A program made the position numbers and the translations under genes. Positions 1-9,916 of a stretch of DNA of 64,000 bases are shown here, piece after piece. Each line of letters starts with the position of its first letter. Within the stretch, counting starts at the first letter, position 1. The stretch is from NCBI RefSeq assembly GCF_038096165.1, contig NZ_CP151076.1:186001-250000 (forward strand). The letters run 5' to 3'. The DNA is from Pseudomonas sp. G.S.17 (GTDB taxonomy: Bacteria; Pseudomonadota; Gammaproteobacteria; Pseudomonadales; Pseudomonadaceae). The notes under the pieces are model-generated. The model did not search any database. It was given only the letters and a program-made list of their open reading frames with translations, and was not told the DNA's origin.

Positions 1-1437
1 GACAGGTTTGCCGACAACCACTGCTTCGGCTTCAGCCTGGGCGGTCGGGTTTTTCGGCCAGGCCTTGAGGTCCAGATCCAGATCCGGGAACTTGCTCGAA
101 TCGAATACCGGTGTCTTGATCCCTGCCTTACGCTGGCCGTCATAGTCCCGCAGGATACGCATCCCCACTTTAAACAGCATCGCCAACGCAATCAGGTTAA
201 CGAAGGCCAGCAAGGTCATGGTGATGTCGGCGAACGCAAACACAGTACCGAGGTTTTCCACGGCGCCCCACATGATCAGCACCAACACCAGCGCACGATA
301 GCCGATCAGCGCCTTGCGGCTCTCGCCGATCAGGAAGCGCAGGCTGTTTTCGCCCAGATAGTAGTTGTAGAGGATCGAGGTGAACACGAACAACGCCAGC
401 GCCACGCTGATGAAAATCCGGCCCCAGTCACCGACCACTGCTGCCAGAGAGTTCTGGGTCAGGGCGATGCCATTGCCTTCAAAGCCTGGCGTGTAGAAAC
501 CCGAGAGCAGAATCAGCAACGCAGTGCAGGTGCAGATCACGAAGGTATCGAGGAATACGCTGAACGCCTGAACCACGCCTTGTGCAACCGGGTGCTCGAC
601 TTGTGCCACGGCAGCCACGTTGGGCGCGCTGCCCAGACCGGCTTCGTTGGCGAACACGCCGCGCTTCACGCCCATCACGATGGCGCTGCCGATCAGGCCG
701 CCGAATACCGGGTCCAGACCGAAGGCGCTCTTGACGATGGTTTCCAGCATGGCCGGAACCTGGTCGAACTGCAGCACGATGACGTAAAGGGTGACGGCGA
801 TGTAAACCAGCGTCTTGACCGGCACCAGCAAGTCAGCGATGGCCGCGATACGTTTGATCCCGCCGATAAATACCAGACCCAGCAACGCCGCCAGAGCAAT
901 ACCGGTCTTGAGTGGATCAATGCCGAACGCAGCGTTCAGCGAGTCGGTCACGGCGTGGGATTGCAGGCCGTTGAACGCGAAGCCGAAGGTCACCAGCAGC
1001 AAAACCGCCATGACCATGCCCAACCAGCGTTTCCCCAAACCGTGCTGGATGTAATACGACGGACCGCCGCGATACTGGCCTTCGGAGTCGCAACGTTTAT
1101 ACAGCTGACCCAGCGAGCATTCGAAGAAGCTGCTGGCCATGCCGACCAGTGCGGTGACCCACATCCAGAACACGGCCCCCGGGCCGCCCATGGTGACGGC
1201 GATACCGACACCGGCAATGTTCCCCGCGCCGACCCGGCCGGCAAGGCTGAGCATCAATGCCTGGAATGAACTGAGCTGGCCCGAGCTGCTGCGCAGGCTG
1301 TCCCGAAAAACGGCAAACATATGAAAAAAGTGGCGGAACTGCACGAAACGCGAACGAATCGTGAAATAGCTGCCTAGCCCTACGATCAGTACGATCAGCA
1401 CTTTGCCCGAGAGGAAGTCGTTAATGACTTCAAGCAT
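1..1437 (-). CDS. Alanine/glycine:cation symporter family protein (AGCS), 3' end cut off
   Basis: Inner-membrane transporter expected to bring in alanine or glycine with sodium. The reading frame is open from 1437 down to the left edge (479 codons, no stop), so the C-terminus is missing. The translation starts MLEVINDFLSGKVL and is mostly hydrophobic helices. It carries AGCS-like stretches such as GRVGAGNIAGVG, the FANEAGLGSAPNVAA segment and GGPSYYIQ. The final visible part is a charged tail (KAWPKNPTAQAEAE), so little is probably lost. GAGGA lies 7 nt before the ATG and supports the start. The gene points away from aspA's promoter but shares its strand, and an aspA terminator separates them. 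The family is secure; the exact substrate is not. Confidence 0.9.
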   Translation of the reverse strand, partial: MLEVINDFLSGKVLIVLIVGLGSYFTIRSRFVQFRHFFHMFAVFRDSLRSSSGQLSSFQALMLSLAGRVGAGNIAGVGIAVTMGGPGAVFWMWVTALVGMASSFFECSLGQLYKRCDSEGQYRGGPSYYIQHGLGKRWLGMVMAVLLLVTFGFAFNGLQSHAVTDSLNAAFGIDPLKTGIALAALLGLVFIGGIKRIAAIADLLVPVKTLVYIAVTLYVIVLQFDQVPAMLETIVKSAFGLDPVFGGLIGSAIVMGVKRGVFANEAGLGSAPNVAAVAQVEHPVAQGVVQAFSVFLDTFVICTCTALLILLSGFYTPGFEGNGIALTQNSLAAVVGDWGRIFISVALALFVFTSILYNYYLGENSLRFLIGESRKALIGYRALVLVLIMWGAVENLGTVFAFADITMTLLAFVNLIALAMLFKVGMRILRDYDGQRKAGIKTPVFDSSKFPDLDLDLKAWPKNPTAQAEAEAVVVGKPV

Positions 1438-1568
1438 AGGTAAATCCTCGATGTTGTTTTTAGGGGGCGCGCACTATAGCGGTGCGCTGATCTTGCGTCT
1501 GCAATCGTTTTCCTTTTTGTAACGCACTGACTTCCTTGAGGTTTGTAGTCACTTTCGGTTTTGCGGGT

Positions 1569-1604
1569 AAAAAAAAGGGTCCTGGAGAATGACCTCCGGA
1601 CCCT
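1569..1604 (-). terminator. Rho-independent terminator of aspA
   Basis: On the minus strand a G+C-rich stem (GGGTCCGGAG pairing with CTCC-A-GGACCC, one bulged base) is followed at once by eight T. It lies about 60 bp after the aspA stop codon and before the symporter gene, so it should end the aspA transcript and insulate the next gene. Confidence 0.8.
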
Positions 1605-1666
1605 CAAAAGGGAGAGGGGTGTCTAGGCCCTCAGCCTGGTGAGCGTGGTGCGTAAAACGGTTTGCG

Positions 1667-3091
<1,425 letters not shown>

Positions 3092-3227
3092 GATAGAGAT
3101 AATCTCAAAAAGGGCATGGGACATGCCGGAACGCTTCGAATACTGGGCTTTCAGGCTAAACTTGACCAATGCTGTTAACCGCTGGCCCATGCACAAACGG
3201 CATAATGTGCGTGTGACGTGGTGCCAT

Positions 3228-3279
3228 GTGGGAGCGAGCTTGCTCGCGAATGCTCCTTCGCGAGCAAGCTCGCTCCCAC
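3228..3279. repeat. REP-type palindrome in the aspA-lysR gap
   Basis: A 23-bp arm beginning GTGGGAGCGAGCTTGCTCGC is repeated as a perfect inverted copy after a six-base loop. This is the common Pseudomonas 'GAGCGAGCTTGCTCGC' intergenic repeat. It lies between the divergent aspA and LysR genes, upstream of both start codons. Confidence 0.85.
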
Positions 3280-3321
3280 GGTTTCTCAATAATTTCGCCA
3301 AGTAATTGCCCCGGAGAACCG

Positions 3322-4233
3322 ATGAATCTGGAAAGCAAATGGCTAGAGGACTTCAGTGCCCTGGCCGCCACTCGCAGCTTTTCCCAGGCTGCCGAGCGGC
3401 GGTTCGTTACGCAGCCGGCGTTCAGTCGGCGCATTCGCAGCCTTGAATCCGCGTTGGGCCTGACGCTGGTCAATCGCTCGCGCACGCCCATTGAACTGAC
3501 CGCCGCCGGCCAGCTGTTTCTGGTCACGGCGCGCACCGTGGTCGAACAGTTGGGCGAGGTGCTGCGGCATTTGCACCATCTGGAAGGCGGGCAGGGTGAA
3601 GTCATGCAAGTCGCTGCCGCGCACTCGCTGGCGCTGGGTTTCTTCCCGCGCTGGATTGCCCAGTTGCGCAACGAAGGCTTGAATATCGCCACGCGACTGG
3701 TGGCGACCAACGTCGGTGATGCGGTGCATGCGCTGCGTGAAGGCGGCTGCGATCTGATGCTGGCGTTCTACGATCCCGACGCCGCGCTGCAAATGGACGC
3801 CGAGATTTTCCCGTGGTTGCACCTTGGGGATACACAGATGCTGCCGGTCTGCGCGGCGGACGCTGAGGGTAAGCCGCTGTTTGATCTGGAAGGTGAAGGC
3901 AGCGTGCCGTTATTGGCCTACAGCGCGGGCGCTTTTCTGGGCCGTTCGGTGAATCTGCTGTTGCGCCAACGCAGCCTGCGCTTCACCACGGTCTACGAAA
4001 CAGCCATGGCCGACAGCCTGAAAAGCATGGCTCTCGAAGGTCTGGGCATCGCGTGGGTGCCGCAGTTAAGCGTGCGTGCCGAACTGGCGCGGGGCGAACT
4101 GGTGGTCTGCGGCGGCGCACAGTGGCACGTGCCGCTGGAAATTCGCCTGTACCGCTGCGCGCTGGTGCGCAAAGCCAACGTGCGCCTGCTTTGGCGCAAG
4201 CTGGAAGGCGGCGCGGCTCAGGAGCAGAACTGA
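3322..4233 (+). CDS. LysR-family transcriptional regulator
   Basis: DNA-binding regulator of 303 residues, the family's normal size. Residues about 5-65 form the winged helix-turn-helix (FSALAATRSFSQAAERR, then QPAFSRRIRSLE). The rest is the periplasmic-binding-protein-like effector domain, with the usual late block ALEGLGIAWVPQ. The ATG at 3322 is preceded by GGAG at good spacing, so the longer frame starting in the REP element is rejected. It is divergent from aspA, so control of aspA or of aspartate/fumarate use is a reasonable guess. The ligand cannot be read from the sequence. Confidence 0.9.
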   Translation: MNLESKWLEDFSALAATRSFSQAAERRFVTQPAFSRRIRSLESALGLTLVNRSRTPIELTAAGQLFLVTARTVVEQLGEVLRHLHHLEGGQGEVMQVAAAHSLALGFFPRWIAQLRNEGLNIATRLVATNVGDAVHALREGGCDLMLAFYDPDAALQMDAEIFPWLHLGDTQMLPVCAADAEGKPLFDLEGEGSVPLLAYSAGAFLGRSVNLLLRQRSLRFTTVYETAMADSLKSMALEGLGIAWVPQLSVRAELARGELVVCGGAQWHVPLEIRLYRCALVRKANVRLLWRKLEGGAAQEQN

Positions 4234-4238
4234 CACGG

Positions 4239-4266
4239 CCGCTCGACACGCAGCGCAGTCGAGCGG
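4239..4266. terminator. Hairpin between convergent genes
   Basis: CCGCTCGAC and GTCGAGCGG form a perfect 9-bp stem with a 10-base loop, sitting between the ends of the LysR gene and the convergent metzincin-like gene. No T-run follows on either strand, so its role as a terminator is only likely. Confidence 0.45.
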
Positions 4267-4278
4267 ACCGGCGTTACT

Positions 4279-4920
4279 TCACGGCACTTTGCTTAGATAG
4301 TTGAGCATGAGCTTTCTGTTTTGATCACTGTAGACGTAGCAATTGGCTCTCAGGCCCATGCGCGTTGGGGTGATGTTTGTTTCGCACCACCAGCCGTCCT
4401 TGTAGATGACTTCCGATGCTTCGTGGCTGCCGCCCAACATATGACCGATCTCATGAGCGGGAGCGGTGTAAGTGGCCATCGAGGCAATCGCTGCGTGATG
4501 ACCGGGCTTGGTCAGTCCCAAGGTGTATTCATTGATTTTGTTGCGAGTCAAAACCAGGTATTTGTGAGTAATTGACTGGGGTCTATTGTTCTCGGCAATG
4601 TATTGATCGACCAGCCGCGTCCAGTTGCGCAGCGTGTTTTCTTCATTTTGACCTTGGTAGTCAATGGCAGTAAGCGGGCCTTGCCGCTCGATAAAATCCA
4701 GATAGACCCTGCGTCCACTGACGCTTTCAAGGTCTTTGAGCAGCCAGACAAAGTAGTCGCGTCGGATGTTCTGGCGTTCGGCCTGTGGAATATCGTCGTG
4801 CAGGAACACGGTCAGAAAGATCGGCCGCTTCTCCGCCGCCAGATCGGCAAAAGCGGGTTGCCAAAGCAGGGCAAGCATTATCAGCAATAGCGTGGCAGGT
4901 TTGAGAAAATCCATTTTCAT
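4279..4920 (-). CDS. Small secreted metzincin-like zinc metalloprotease
   Basis: A 213-residue protein with an N-terminal signal sequence (hydrophobic residues about 9-25, AFA-D cleavage site likely). Near residue 156 lies HEIGHMLGGSHE, which fits the metzincin zinc motif HExxHxxGxxH in full: three zinc-binding His and the catalytic Glu. About 70 residues follow, with a methionine-containing stretch (TPTRMGLRA) that could serve as the Met-turn. It is probably exported to the periplasm or beyond. Substrate unknown. I do not recognise a named peptidase family, and the protein is short for a metzincin. It is convergent with the LysR gene and divergent from purE. A second ATG two codons in (MDFLKP) is a possible start. 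Confidence 0.7.
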   Translation of the reverse strand: MKMDFLKPATLLLIMLALLWQPAFADLAAEKRPIFLTVFLHDDIPQAERQNIRRDYFVWLLKDLESVSGRRVYLDFIERQGPLTAIDYQGQNEENTLRNWTRLVDQYIAENNRPQSITHKYLVLTRNKINEYTLGLTKPGHHAAIASMATYTAPAHEIGHMLGGSHEASEVIYKDGWWCETNITPTRMGLRANCYVYSDQNRKLMLNYLSKVP

Positions 4921-5138
4921 TTGAGTTAGTCCATTAACACGTTAGAAAAACACCGTCAGTCCATAACGGAATAAGCAAAGTTAAATACAACCAGCCCCGG
5001 TTATACAGTTCACGGGTTCGACAGCTAAAGTCATCAGCTCGGGATCGGATACGTAGGACGTTGGTTACACCTGTGTCGGCCAGCCTTGTACTGGAACGAG
5101 CCGGAAAACCGCCGCAATGCAGATGGTCGTCAAGGGGG

Positions 5139-5166
5139 CTGTCATCTGTCAGCTTTACGGTATACT
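5139..5166 (+). promoter_or_regulatory. Probable sigma-70 promoter of purEK
   Basis: CTGTCA (4 of 6 to the -35 consensus) and TATACT (5 of 6 to the -10) are 16 bp apart, about 115 bp before purE. The transcript would begin near 5173 and carry a leader of roughly 110 nt. The remainder of the 4921-5281 gap shows no gene. Confidence 0.55.
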
Positions 5167-5208
5167 GCGCGGCCTTTGGCCGGTTCGATCGGTCATTATT
5201 CGTACAGC

Positions 5209-5247
5209 AAGCCACGCCGGTCTCCCGCGTGGCTTGTTTGTTTTTTG
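5209..5247 (+). terminator. Terminator-like hairpin inside the purE leader
   Basis: AAGCCACGC and GCGTGGCTT form a perfect 9-bp stem with a 9-base loop, followed by GTTTGTTTTTTG. It reads in the purE direction, ends 34 bp before the purE ATG, and lies downstream of the likely promoter. No plus-strand gene upstream needs it. It therefore looks like an attenuator rather than an ordinary end-of-gene terminator. Confidence 0.65.
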
Positions 5248-5281
5248 ACGCGCCTGCGGGCGCCCGATGAGAGGCACGACG

Positions 5282-5773
5282 ATGAGCGCACTGGTTGGCG
5301 TGATCATGGGCTCCAAGTCCGATTGGTCCACCCTTAGCCACACCGCCGATATGCTGGAAAAGCTCGGCATTCCATTTGAAGTCAAAGTGGTTTCGGCCCA
5401 CCGGACGCCGGACTTGCTGTTCCAGTACGCCGAGCAGGCCGAAGGCCGTGGCATTGAAGTCATCATCGCTGGCGCGGGCGGCGCGGCGCATCTGCCGGGC
5501 ATGTGCGCGGCCAAGACGCACCTGCCGGTACTCGGCGTTCCGGTGCAGTCTTCGATGCTGTCCGGTGTCGACTCCCTGCTGTCCATCGTGCAGATGCCTG
5601 CGGGTATCCCGGTTGCGACCCTGGCCATCGGCAAGGCTGGCGCAATCAACGCCGCATTGTTGTCGGCGAGCATCCTGGGTGCCAAGCATCCCCAATTCCA
5701 CGCAGTGCTGAAGAAATTTCGTGCTGAGCAGACAGACAGCGTCCTGGACAATCCAGACCCGCGCGACGCCTGA
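5282..5773 (+). CDS. purE: N5-carboxyaminoimidazole ribonucleotide mutase
   Basis: Step of purine synthesis: PurE converts N5-CAIR to CAIR in the cytoplasm, working with PurK. The 163 residues contain the class I PurE landmarks GSKSDW, SAHRTPD (active-site His) and [12 protein letters not shown]. The ATG at 5282, after GAGAGGC, begins [15 protein letters not shown]. The longer frame from 5267 would add only MRGTT. purK follows after 9 bp, so the two form an operon behind a leader that contains an attenuator-like hairpin. Confidence 0.96.
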   Translation: MSALVGVIMGSKSDWSTLSHTADMLEKLGIPFEVKVVSAHRTPDLLFQYAEQAEGRGIEVIIAGAGGAAHLPGMCAAKTHLPVLGVPVQSSMLSGVDSLLSIVQMPAGIPVATLAIGKAGAINAALLSASILGAKHPQFHAVLKKFRAEQTDSVLDNPDPRDA

Positions 5774-5782
5774 GGTTTTTCC

Positions 5783-6865
5783 ATGAAGATCGGTGTAATC
5801 GGTGGCGGCCAGTTGGGTCGCATGTTGGCGTTGGCAGGCACCCCGCTGGGGATGAACTTTGCATTCCTGGACCCGGCGCCAGACGCTTGCGCGGCTGCGC
5901 TGGGCGAACATTTGCGTGCCGATTACGGCGATCAGGATCACCTGCGCCAGTTGGCCGATGAAGTGGATCTGGTCACTTTCGAGTTCGAAAGCGTGCCTGC
6001 TGAAACCGTGGCGTTCCTGTCGCAGTTCGTGCCGGTCTACCCGAGCGCCGAAGCCTTGCGCATCGCGCGTGATCGCTGGTTCGAGAAGAGCATGTTCAAG
6101 GACCTGGGCATTCCAACGCCTGAGTTCGCCGACATCCAGTCCCAGGCGGATCTGGACGCGGCAGTTGCCAGCATTGGCCTGCCTGCGGTGCTGAAAACCC
6201 GCACGCTGGGTTACGACGGCAAGGGCCAGAAAGTGCTGCGCACCCCGGCCGATGTCGCCGGAACCTTCGCCGAGCTGGGCAGCGTTGCCTGTCTGCTGGA
6301 AGGCTTCGTGCCGTTCACCGGGGAAGTCTCGTTGATCGCGGTGCGCGCCCGTGATGGCGAAACGCGCTTCTACCCGCTGGTGCACAACACCCACGACAAT
6401 GGCATCTTGCGCATTTCCATCGCCAGCACCGATCACCCGTTGCAGGCGCTGGCCGAAGATTACGCCGGTCGCGTGCTGAAGCAGCTGGATTACGTTGGCG
6501 TGCTGGCGTTCGAGTTCTTCGAAGTCGACGGCGGCCTTAAAGCCAACGAAATCGCGCCTCGGGTGCACAACTCCGGGCACTGGACCACCGAAGGCGCCGA
6601 ATGCAGCCAGTTCGAAAACCACCTTCGGGCGGTAGCGGGCTTGCCGCTGGGCTCAACCGCCAAGATCGGCGAGAGCGCGATGCTCAACTTCATCGGTGAA
6701 GTGCCTGCGGTGGAAAAAGTCATCGCCATCGACGACTGCCATCTGCATCACTACGGCAAGGCCTTCAAGGTCGGTCGCAAAGTAGGCCACGCGACCGTGC
6801 GCAGCGTTGACCGCGCCACCCTGGACCGTCAGGTGAAACTCGTCGAAGCGCTGATCAAAGGCTGA
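5783..6865 (+). CDS. purK: N5-carboxyaminoimidazole ribonucleotide synthase
   Basis: ATP-grasp enzyme that makes N5-CAIR from AIR, bicarbonate and ATP, the substrate for PurE. It has 360 residues, normal for the family. The N-terminal GVIGGGQLGRMLA loop is typical of PurK. The central ATP-grasp part includes KTRTLGYDGKGQ and LLEGFVPF, and the late block EIAPRVHNSGHWT matches the family's active-site region. It is the second gene of the purEK operon. An inverted repeat follows 21 bp after the stop. Confidence 0.96.
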   Translation: MKIGVIGGGQLGRMLALAGTPLGMNFAFLDPAPDACAAALGEHLRADYGDQDHLRQLADEVDLVTFEFESVPAETVAFLSQFVPVYPSAEALRIARDRWFEKSMFKDLGIPTPEFADIQSQADLDAAVASIGLPAVLKTRTLGYDGKGQKVLRTPADVAGTFAELGSVACLLEGFVPFTGEVSLIAVRARDGETRFYPLVHNTHDNGILRISIASTDHPLQALAEDYAGRVLKQLDYVGVLAFEFFEVDGGLKANEIAPRVHNSGHWTTEGAECSQFENHLRAVAGLPLGSTAKIGESAMLNFIGEVPAVEKVIAIDDCHLHHYGKAFKVGRKVGHATVRSVDRATLDRQVKLVEALIKG

Positions 6866-6886
6866 TTGCTGGTTCGCAATACCTGG

Positions 6887-6903
6887 CCTCCCGCAACGGG
6901 AGG
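6887..6903 (+). terminator. Possible terminator after purK
   Basis: CCTCCCG and CGGGAGG form a 7-bp stem around a CAA loop, followed by a loose T/G-rich stretch rather than a clean T-run. The position fits the end of purEK, but the strength is doubtful. Confidence 0.4.
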
Positions 6904-7070
6904 TCGGGTTGATTGATTTGCACGCTGTTCCCGCCGCCCATTTACGCCCCATCAAATTGCAATGCAACGCCTATAGTGTGGAACCATTCTGGGCTGTACG
7001 TTCTCAGATGGCAGGACACCAAGCGTCTTATCTACACTTTGGTATGTCCAATTCATACAGAGGGAATGAC

Positions 7071-7316
7071 ATGGGTATTATAGGAACCATCTTCATTGGC
7101 TTGATCGTGGGCCTGCTGGCTCGCTTCCTTAAGCCAGGTGATGACAGCATGGGTTGGATCATGACCATTCTGTTGGGTATCGGTGGCTCTCTGGCAGCAA
7201 CTTACGGCGGCCAGGCTTTGGGTATCTATCAGGCAGGCGAGGGCGCAGGTTTCCTCGGCGCGTTGGTTGGCGCAGTTGTGCTGCTGGTGCTGTACGGTCT
7301 GATTAAAAAGAACTGA
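7071..7316 (+). CDS. GlsB/YeaQ/YmgE-family small membrane protein
   Basis: An 81-residue inner-membrane protein of the family once called transglycosylase-associated. It has three hydrophobic segments (about residues 2-17, 27-45, 57-77) and a glycine-rich pattern (GIIGTIFIGLIVGLLA, then LGIGGSLAATYGG). It ends in the basic KKN. The ATG at 7071 follows AGAGGG. The longer frame from 6909 runs through promoter DNA. These proteins are often stress-induced and their function is poorly known. The gene appears to stand alone. Confidence 0.85.
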   Translation: MGIIGTIFIGLIVGLLARFLKPGDDSMGWIMTILLGIGGSLAATYGGQALGIYQAGEGAGFLGALVGAVVLLVLYGLIKKN

Positions 7317-7402
7317 CAGTCAGTAGCTGGCCCTCTGCGCACTCGGCGCGTAGAGGGCTAGAATGTCGGGCTTGTTTCAACTACCTCTAGCCGAGCTTGC
7401 CA

Positions 7403-7936
7403 ATGCGACGTCTTGTTTTTATTGCTGTGCTGCTGACCTGCGGCTTGGCCCACGCTGAAATTCCTGAAACCGACTGGCTGGAACTGATGCCCAAGTCGGA
7501 TCAAAAAGCCCTTGAGGCCATGCCCGAAATCGACCACAACTCGCCCGAGGCGCAGGGAACGTTCGACAGCAAGGGCGGCTTGAAGCAGAGCAAAGGTCTG
7601 CCGGCGGTGATGTATTCGGCCAAGACTGTGCCGACCATGAATGGCAAAGAGATTCGCCTGGGTGGGTATCCGGTCCCGCTGGAAACCGATGCGAAAGGTC
7701 GCAGCACGCTGTTCTTCCTGGTGCCGTATCCAGGCGCCTGCATCCACGTGCCACCGCCGCCGCCAAATCAGCTCGTGCTGGTGCGCTACCCGAAAGGCTT
7801 GAAAATCGACGACATCTACACACCGCTGTGGGTGGTCGGCACCCTGAAAGTCGAGAAGGTCAGCAATGACCTGGCGGACGCGGCTTACGCAATGGAAGCG
7901 GCGAAGGTGCGGGTTGTGGTTGAGGCGGATCTTTAG
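7403..7936 (+). CDS. DUF3299 exported protein
   Basis: A 177-residue protein with a clear signal peptide (MRRLVFIAVLLTCGLAHA) and a DUF3299-type body: DWLELMP near the start, then IRLGGYPVPLE, a FFLVPYPGACIHVPPPPPNQ block and the late PLWVVGTL strand. It should be periplasmic. The family's biochemical role is not established. The ATG at 7403 is preferred to a TTG six bases earlier. It stands alone, with a REP pair right after it. Confidence 0.8.
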   Translation: MRRLVFIAVLLTCGLAHAEIPETDWLELMPKSDQKALEAMPEIDHNSPEAQGTFDSKGGLKQSKGLPAVMYSAKTVPTMNGKEIRLGGYPVPLETDAKGRSTLFFLVPYPGACIHVPPPPPNQLVLVRYPKGLKIDDIYTPLWVVGTLKVEKVSNDLADAAYAMEAAKVRVVVEADL

Positions 7937-7953
7937 CAAAACAAACGCAAAAC

Positions 7954-8047
7954 CCGTAGGACCGGCTTTAGCCGGGAGGGCGAAGGTTCTGACGACGCAT
8001 CTGCTGTAGATGGACCGACCTCCTCCCGGCTAAAGCCGGTCCTACGG
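7954..8047. repeat. Paired REP element (GTAGGACCGGCTTTAGCCGG family), copy 1
   Basis: Two inverted arms, CCGTAGGACCGGCTTTAGCC and its complement, each with an internal palindrome, frame about 40 bp of other sequence. A truncated extra arm (GAGCCGGTCCTACGG) follows at about 8058-8072. Similar pairs recur near 20.9 and 22.0 kb. Confidence 0.85.
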
Positions 8048-8098
8048 AATGCGTTCCAGAGCCGGTCCTACGGAAACGGTTGCGGTGGCCGTTGCCGC

Positions 8099-8998
8099 TT
8101 AAATCGCCTCAGCCCAAACGCTGAGCGCCAACACATGCATCTCATCCGGCGCCAGGGTCACGATGTCGTCCAGCACGTTGGCGGTTTCGACGCAGACCAT
8201 GCCTTGCCAGCCATCGGCGGCCATGTCGCTGAAGCTTTTGGTTTTTTCCGTCCACGGGTTCCACACCACGGCTGACTTCGAGCCGCTGGTGCAGATGTGG
8301 ATTTTGCGCTGCCATTGCGGGTCGACGATGCTCAGCATGTCGGGGGTGTCGAGGTAGATGCGGTCGGTCTCGCCAGCAAACTGCAGTTCGCCGGATTGCT
8401 CGCGCTCTGCCCAGTTCTCCAGGGTTTCGATATAGCGCAGGCCGTCGAGGCCTTTGATGCTGATCTGGCGTACATCGCTGACAGCGAAGTAGCTGTGCAA
8501 TGCCTGGCTGAAACTCACGGTTTCGGTGCCGCTGTTGTAGCTGACGAGGCTGACGTTCAGCGCTTCATCCAGGCGGATGCTCAGCTTGAGTGCCACGTTA
8601 TGCGGCCAACCCGGCAATTGACCTTCGGCCAGGGGCTGAATGAACTCGACGAGCAGCGCGTCGCCATCTTCGCCAACCCCCAGCAATTCCCAATCAATGG
8701 CCCGGACTTCTCCGTGGGCCTTGGCCGGTTCATCGCTCTGGCGCATGGCCTGGACGCTTTGCGGGTTGCGCTCAAGATTGCCAAACCAGGGCCAGCAAAC
8801 CGGCATGCCGCCGCGAATTGCTTTGCCTTTTTTGAACGCAGCCTGCTCATTGGGCCAGATCAGCGGCGGTTGGCCATCAACCTGATAGCTGACGATGTGC
8901 GCGCCTTGCTGGGCAACAACCAGTTCGGCGTCGCCGTGGCGGATGCGCCAGCAATTCAGCTCATCGATAGTGACGGTTTCAACCTGGGGCGTTGGCAT
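8099..8998 (-). CDS. D-hexose-6-phosphate mutarotase (YeaD-like aldose epimerase fold)
   Basis: Cytoplasmic enzyme expected to interconvert the alpha and beta forms of glucose-6-phosphate-type sugars. The 299 residues show the galactose-mutarotase-like pattern: GGMPVCWPWFG early, the catalytic-type His in QALHSYF, and a late block with VVWNPWTEK and GMVCVETANV. The ATG at 8998 (MPTPQVETV) was chosen over the upstream in-frame ATG at 9043 because the family begins here and a GAG-rich site precedes it. It stands alone, between a REP pair and a thioesterase gene. Confidence 0.88.
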   Translation of the reverse strand: MPTPQVETVTIDELNCWRIRHGDAELVVAQQGAHIVSYQVDGQPPLIWPNEQAAFKKGKAIRGGMPVCWPWFGNLERNPQSVQAMRQSDEPAKAHGEVRAIDWELLGVGEDGDALLVEFIQPLAEGQLPGWPHNVALKLSIRLDEALNVSLVSYNSGTETVSFSQALHSYFAVSDVRQISIKGLDGLRYIETLENWAEREQSGELQFAGETDRIYLDTPDMLSIVDPQWQRKIHICTSGSKSAVVWNPWTEKTKSFSDMAADGWQGMVCVETANVLDDIVTLAPDEMHVLALSVWAEAI

Positions 8999-9095
8999 GG
9001 GTAAGTTCTCGCTCAAGGACGGTGACAGTAGTAGACCGTGCAAAAGTCGTCGAGTTTACCGTGAAGCGGCCACTGCATGCCTCAGGTGCGGCAAA

Positions 9096-9497
9096 TTACC
9101 GCCGCGCGGGCACCGAACGCGTGCGGCCGCTGCCGTCGATGGCGACGAACACAAACACCGCTTCAGTGACCTTGCGCCATTCGCTGGACAGCGGATCATC
9201 GCTCCACACTTCAACCATCATCTGGATGGAGCTGCGGCCGATTTCCAGGGCCTGGGTGTAGAAGGACAACTGCGCGCCAACGGCAACCGGCACCAGAAAC
9301 GCCATGCGGTCGATAGCGACGGTTGCAACGCGCCCGCCCGCGACCTTGCTGGCCATCGCTGTACCGGCCAGGTCCATCTGGGACACCAGCCAGCCGCCGA
9401 AAATATCGCCGAAACCATTTGTTTCACGGGGCAACGCCGTGATTTGCAAGGCCAGGTCGCCTTGTGGAATTGGATCTTCTTGTTCGAGCTCGATCAT
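9096..9497 (-). CDS. Acyl-CoA thioesterase, YciA-like hotdog fold
   Basis: Hydrolyses acyl-CoA to free acid and CoA in the cytoplasm. The 133-residue single-hotdog protein carries the class's hallmark NGFGDIFGGWLVSQMDLAG near residues 27-45, with the catalytic Asp in the MD pair. It also has the strand block GRVATVAIDRMAFLVPV and a late TEAVFVFVAID. The length is typical. Chain-length preference cannot be read. Upstream (9498-9916) is a long gap shared with the divergent transporter gene. Confidence 0.88.
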   Translation of the reverse strand: MIELEQEDPIPQGDLALQITALPRETNGFGDIFGGWLVSQMDLAGTAMASKVAGGRVATVAIDRMAFLVPVAVGAQLSFYTQALEIGRSSIQMMVEVWSDDPLSSEWRKVTEAVFVFVAIDGSGRTRSVPARR

Positions 9498-9916
9498 GCA
9501 TAGGGTGCCTCTGACCCATGACGCTTAAGTCTTTGCCGCGGTGGACAGATGCCTGGAGGCGTCTGAAGGGAAACTCTGCGAAAGCGGCTGTCGGACAGTT
9601 GATTTCGCACAGTACCCCGATACGTTTTCACACAAGTTGTAGCAAATCGCGGTCTGCGAGTATATCGGGCGACGCGTCAGGCTACGACCCGTTGACTGGC
9701 GATTTAGACCACTTGCAGCTTCTATCTGTGTGCTTTTTGAAACAATTTGCTATCGTGCCGAACCCGATCAGGCGGCATGACTGCTTGTATCACGCAATTT
9801 TGGTGCCTATCTGTACCTGTTGCTTGAGAGAATCGCCTCTGCACGCCATCCCGCCGCAGTCAGCATTGCTATCGCTTTCCCATAAAAGAGATGTTCACAA
9901 GAGAAGAAGCCTTGCC
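9498..9916. other. Gene-free gap between divergent thioesterase and MFS genes
   Basis: About 420 bp holding the promoters of both flanking genes. An in-frame extension of the transporter ORF runs through it, but it lacks a ribosome site and its translation resembles no protein I know. I see no strong hairpin, repeat or operator. Confidence 0.5.

Noticed and set aside
580..1269. 229-codon plus-strand open frame
   Set aside because: Opposite the AGCS symporter, whose membrane protein pattern is clear.
3092..3301. N-terminal extension of aspA
   Set aside because: The added residues are translated from the REP palindrome and promoter region; the family N-terminus and ribosome site fit 3091.
4934..6622. 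562-codon minus-strand open frame
   Set aside because: It lies opposite purE and purK, which are certain. Its translation is rich in His, Gln and Arg, typical of antisense frames in G+C-rich DNA.
7330..7358. GCCCTCT/AGAGGGC hairpin after the GlsB gene
   Set aside because: The stem is real, but no T-run follows, and it sits only 45 bp before the next start; not called as a terminator.
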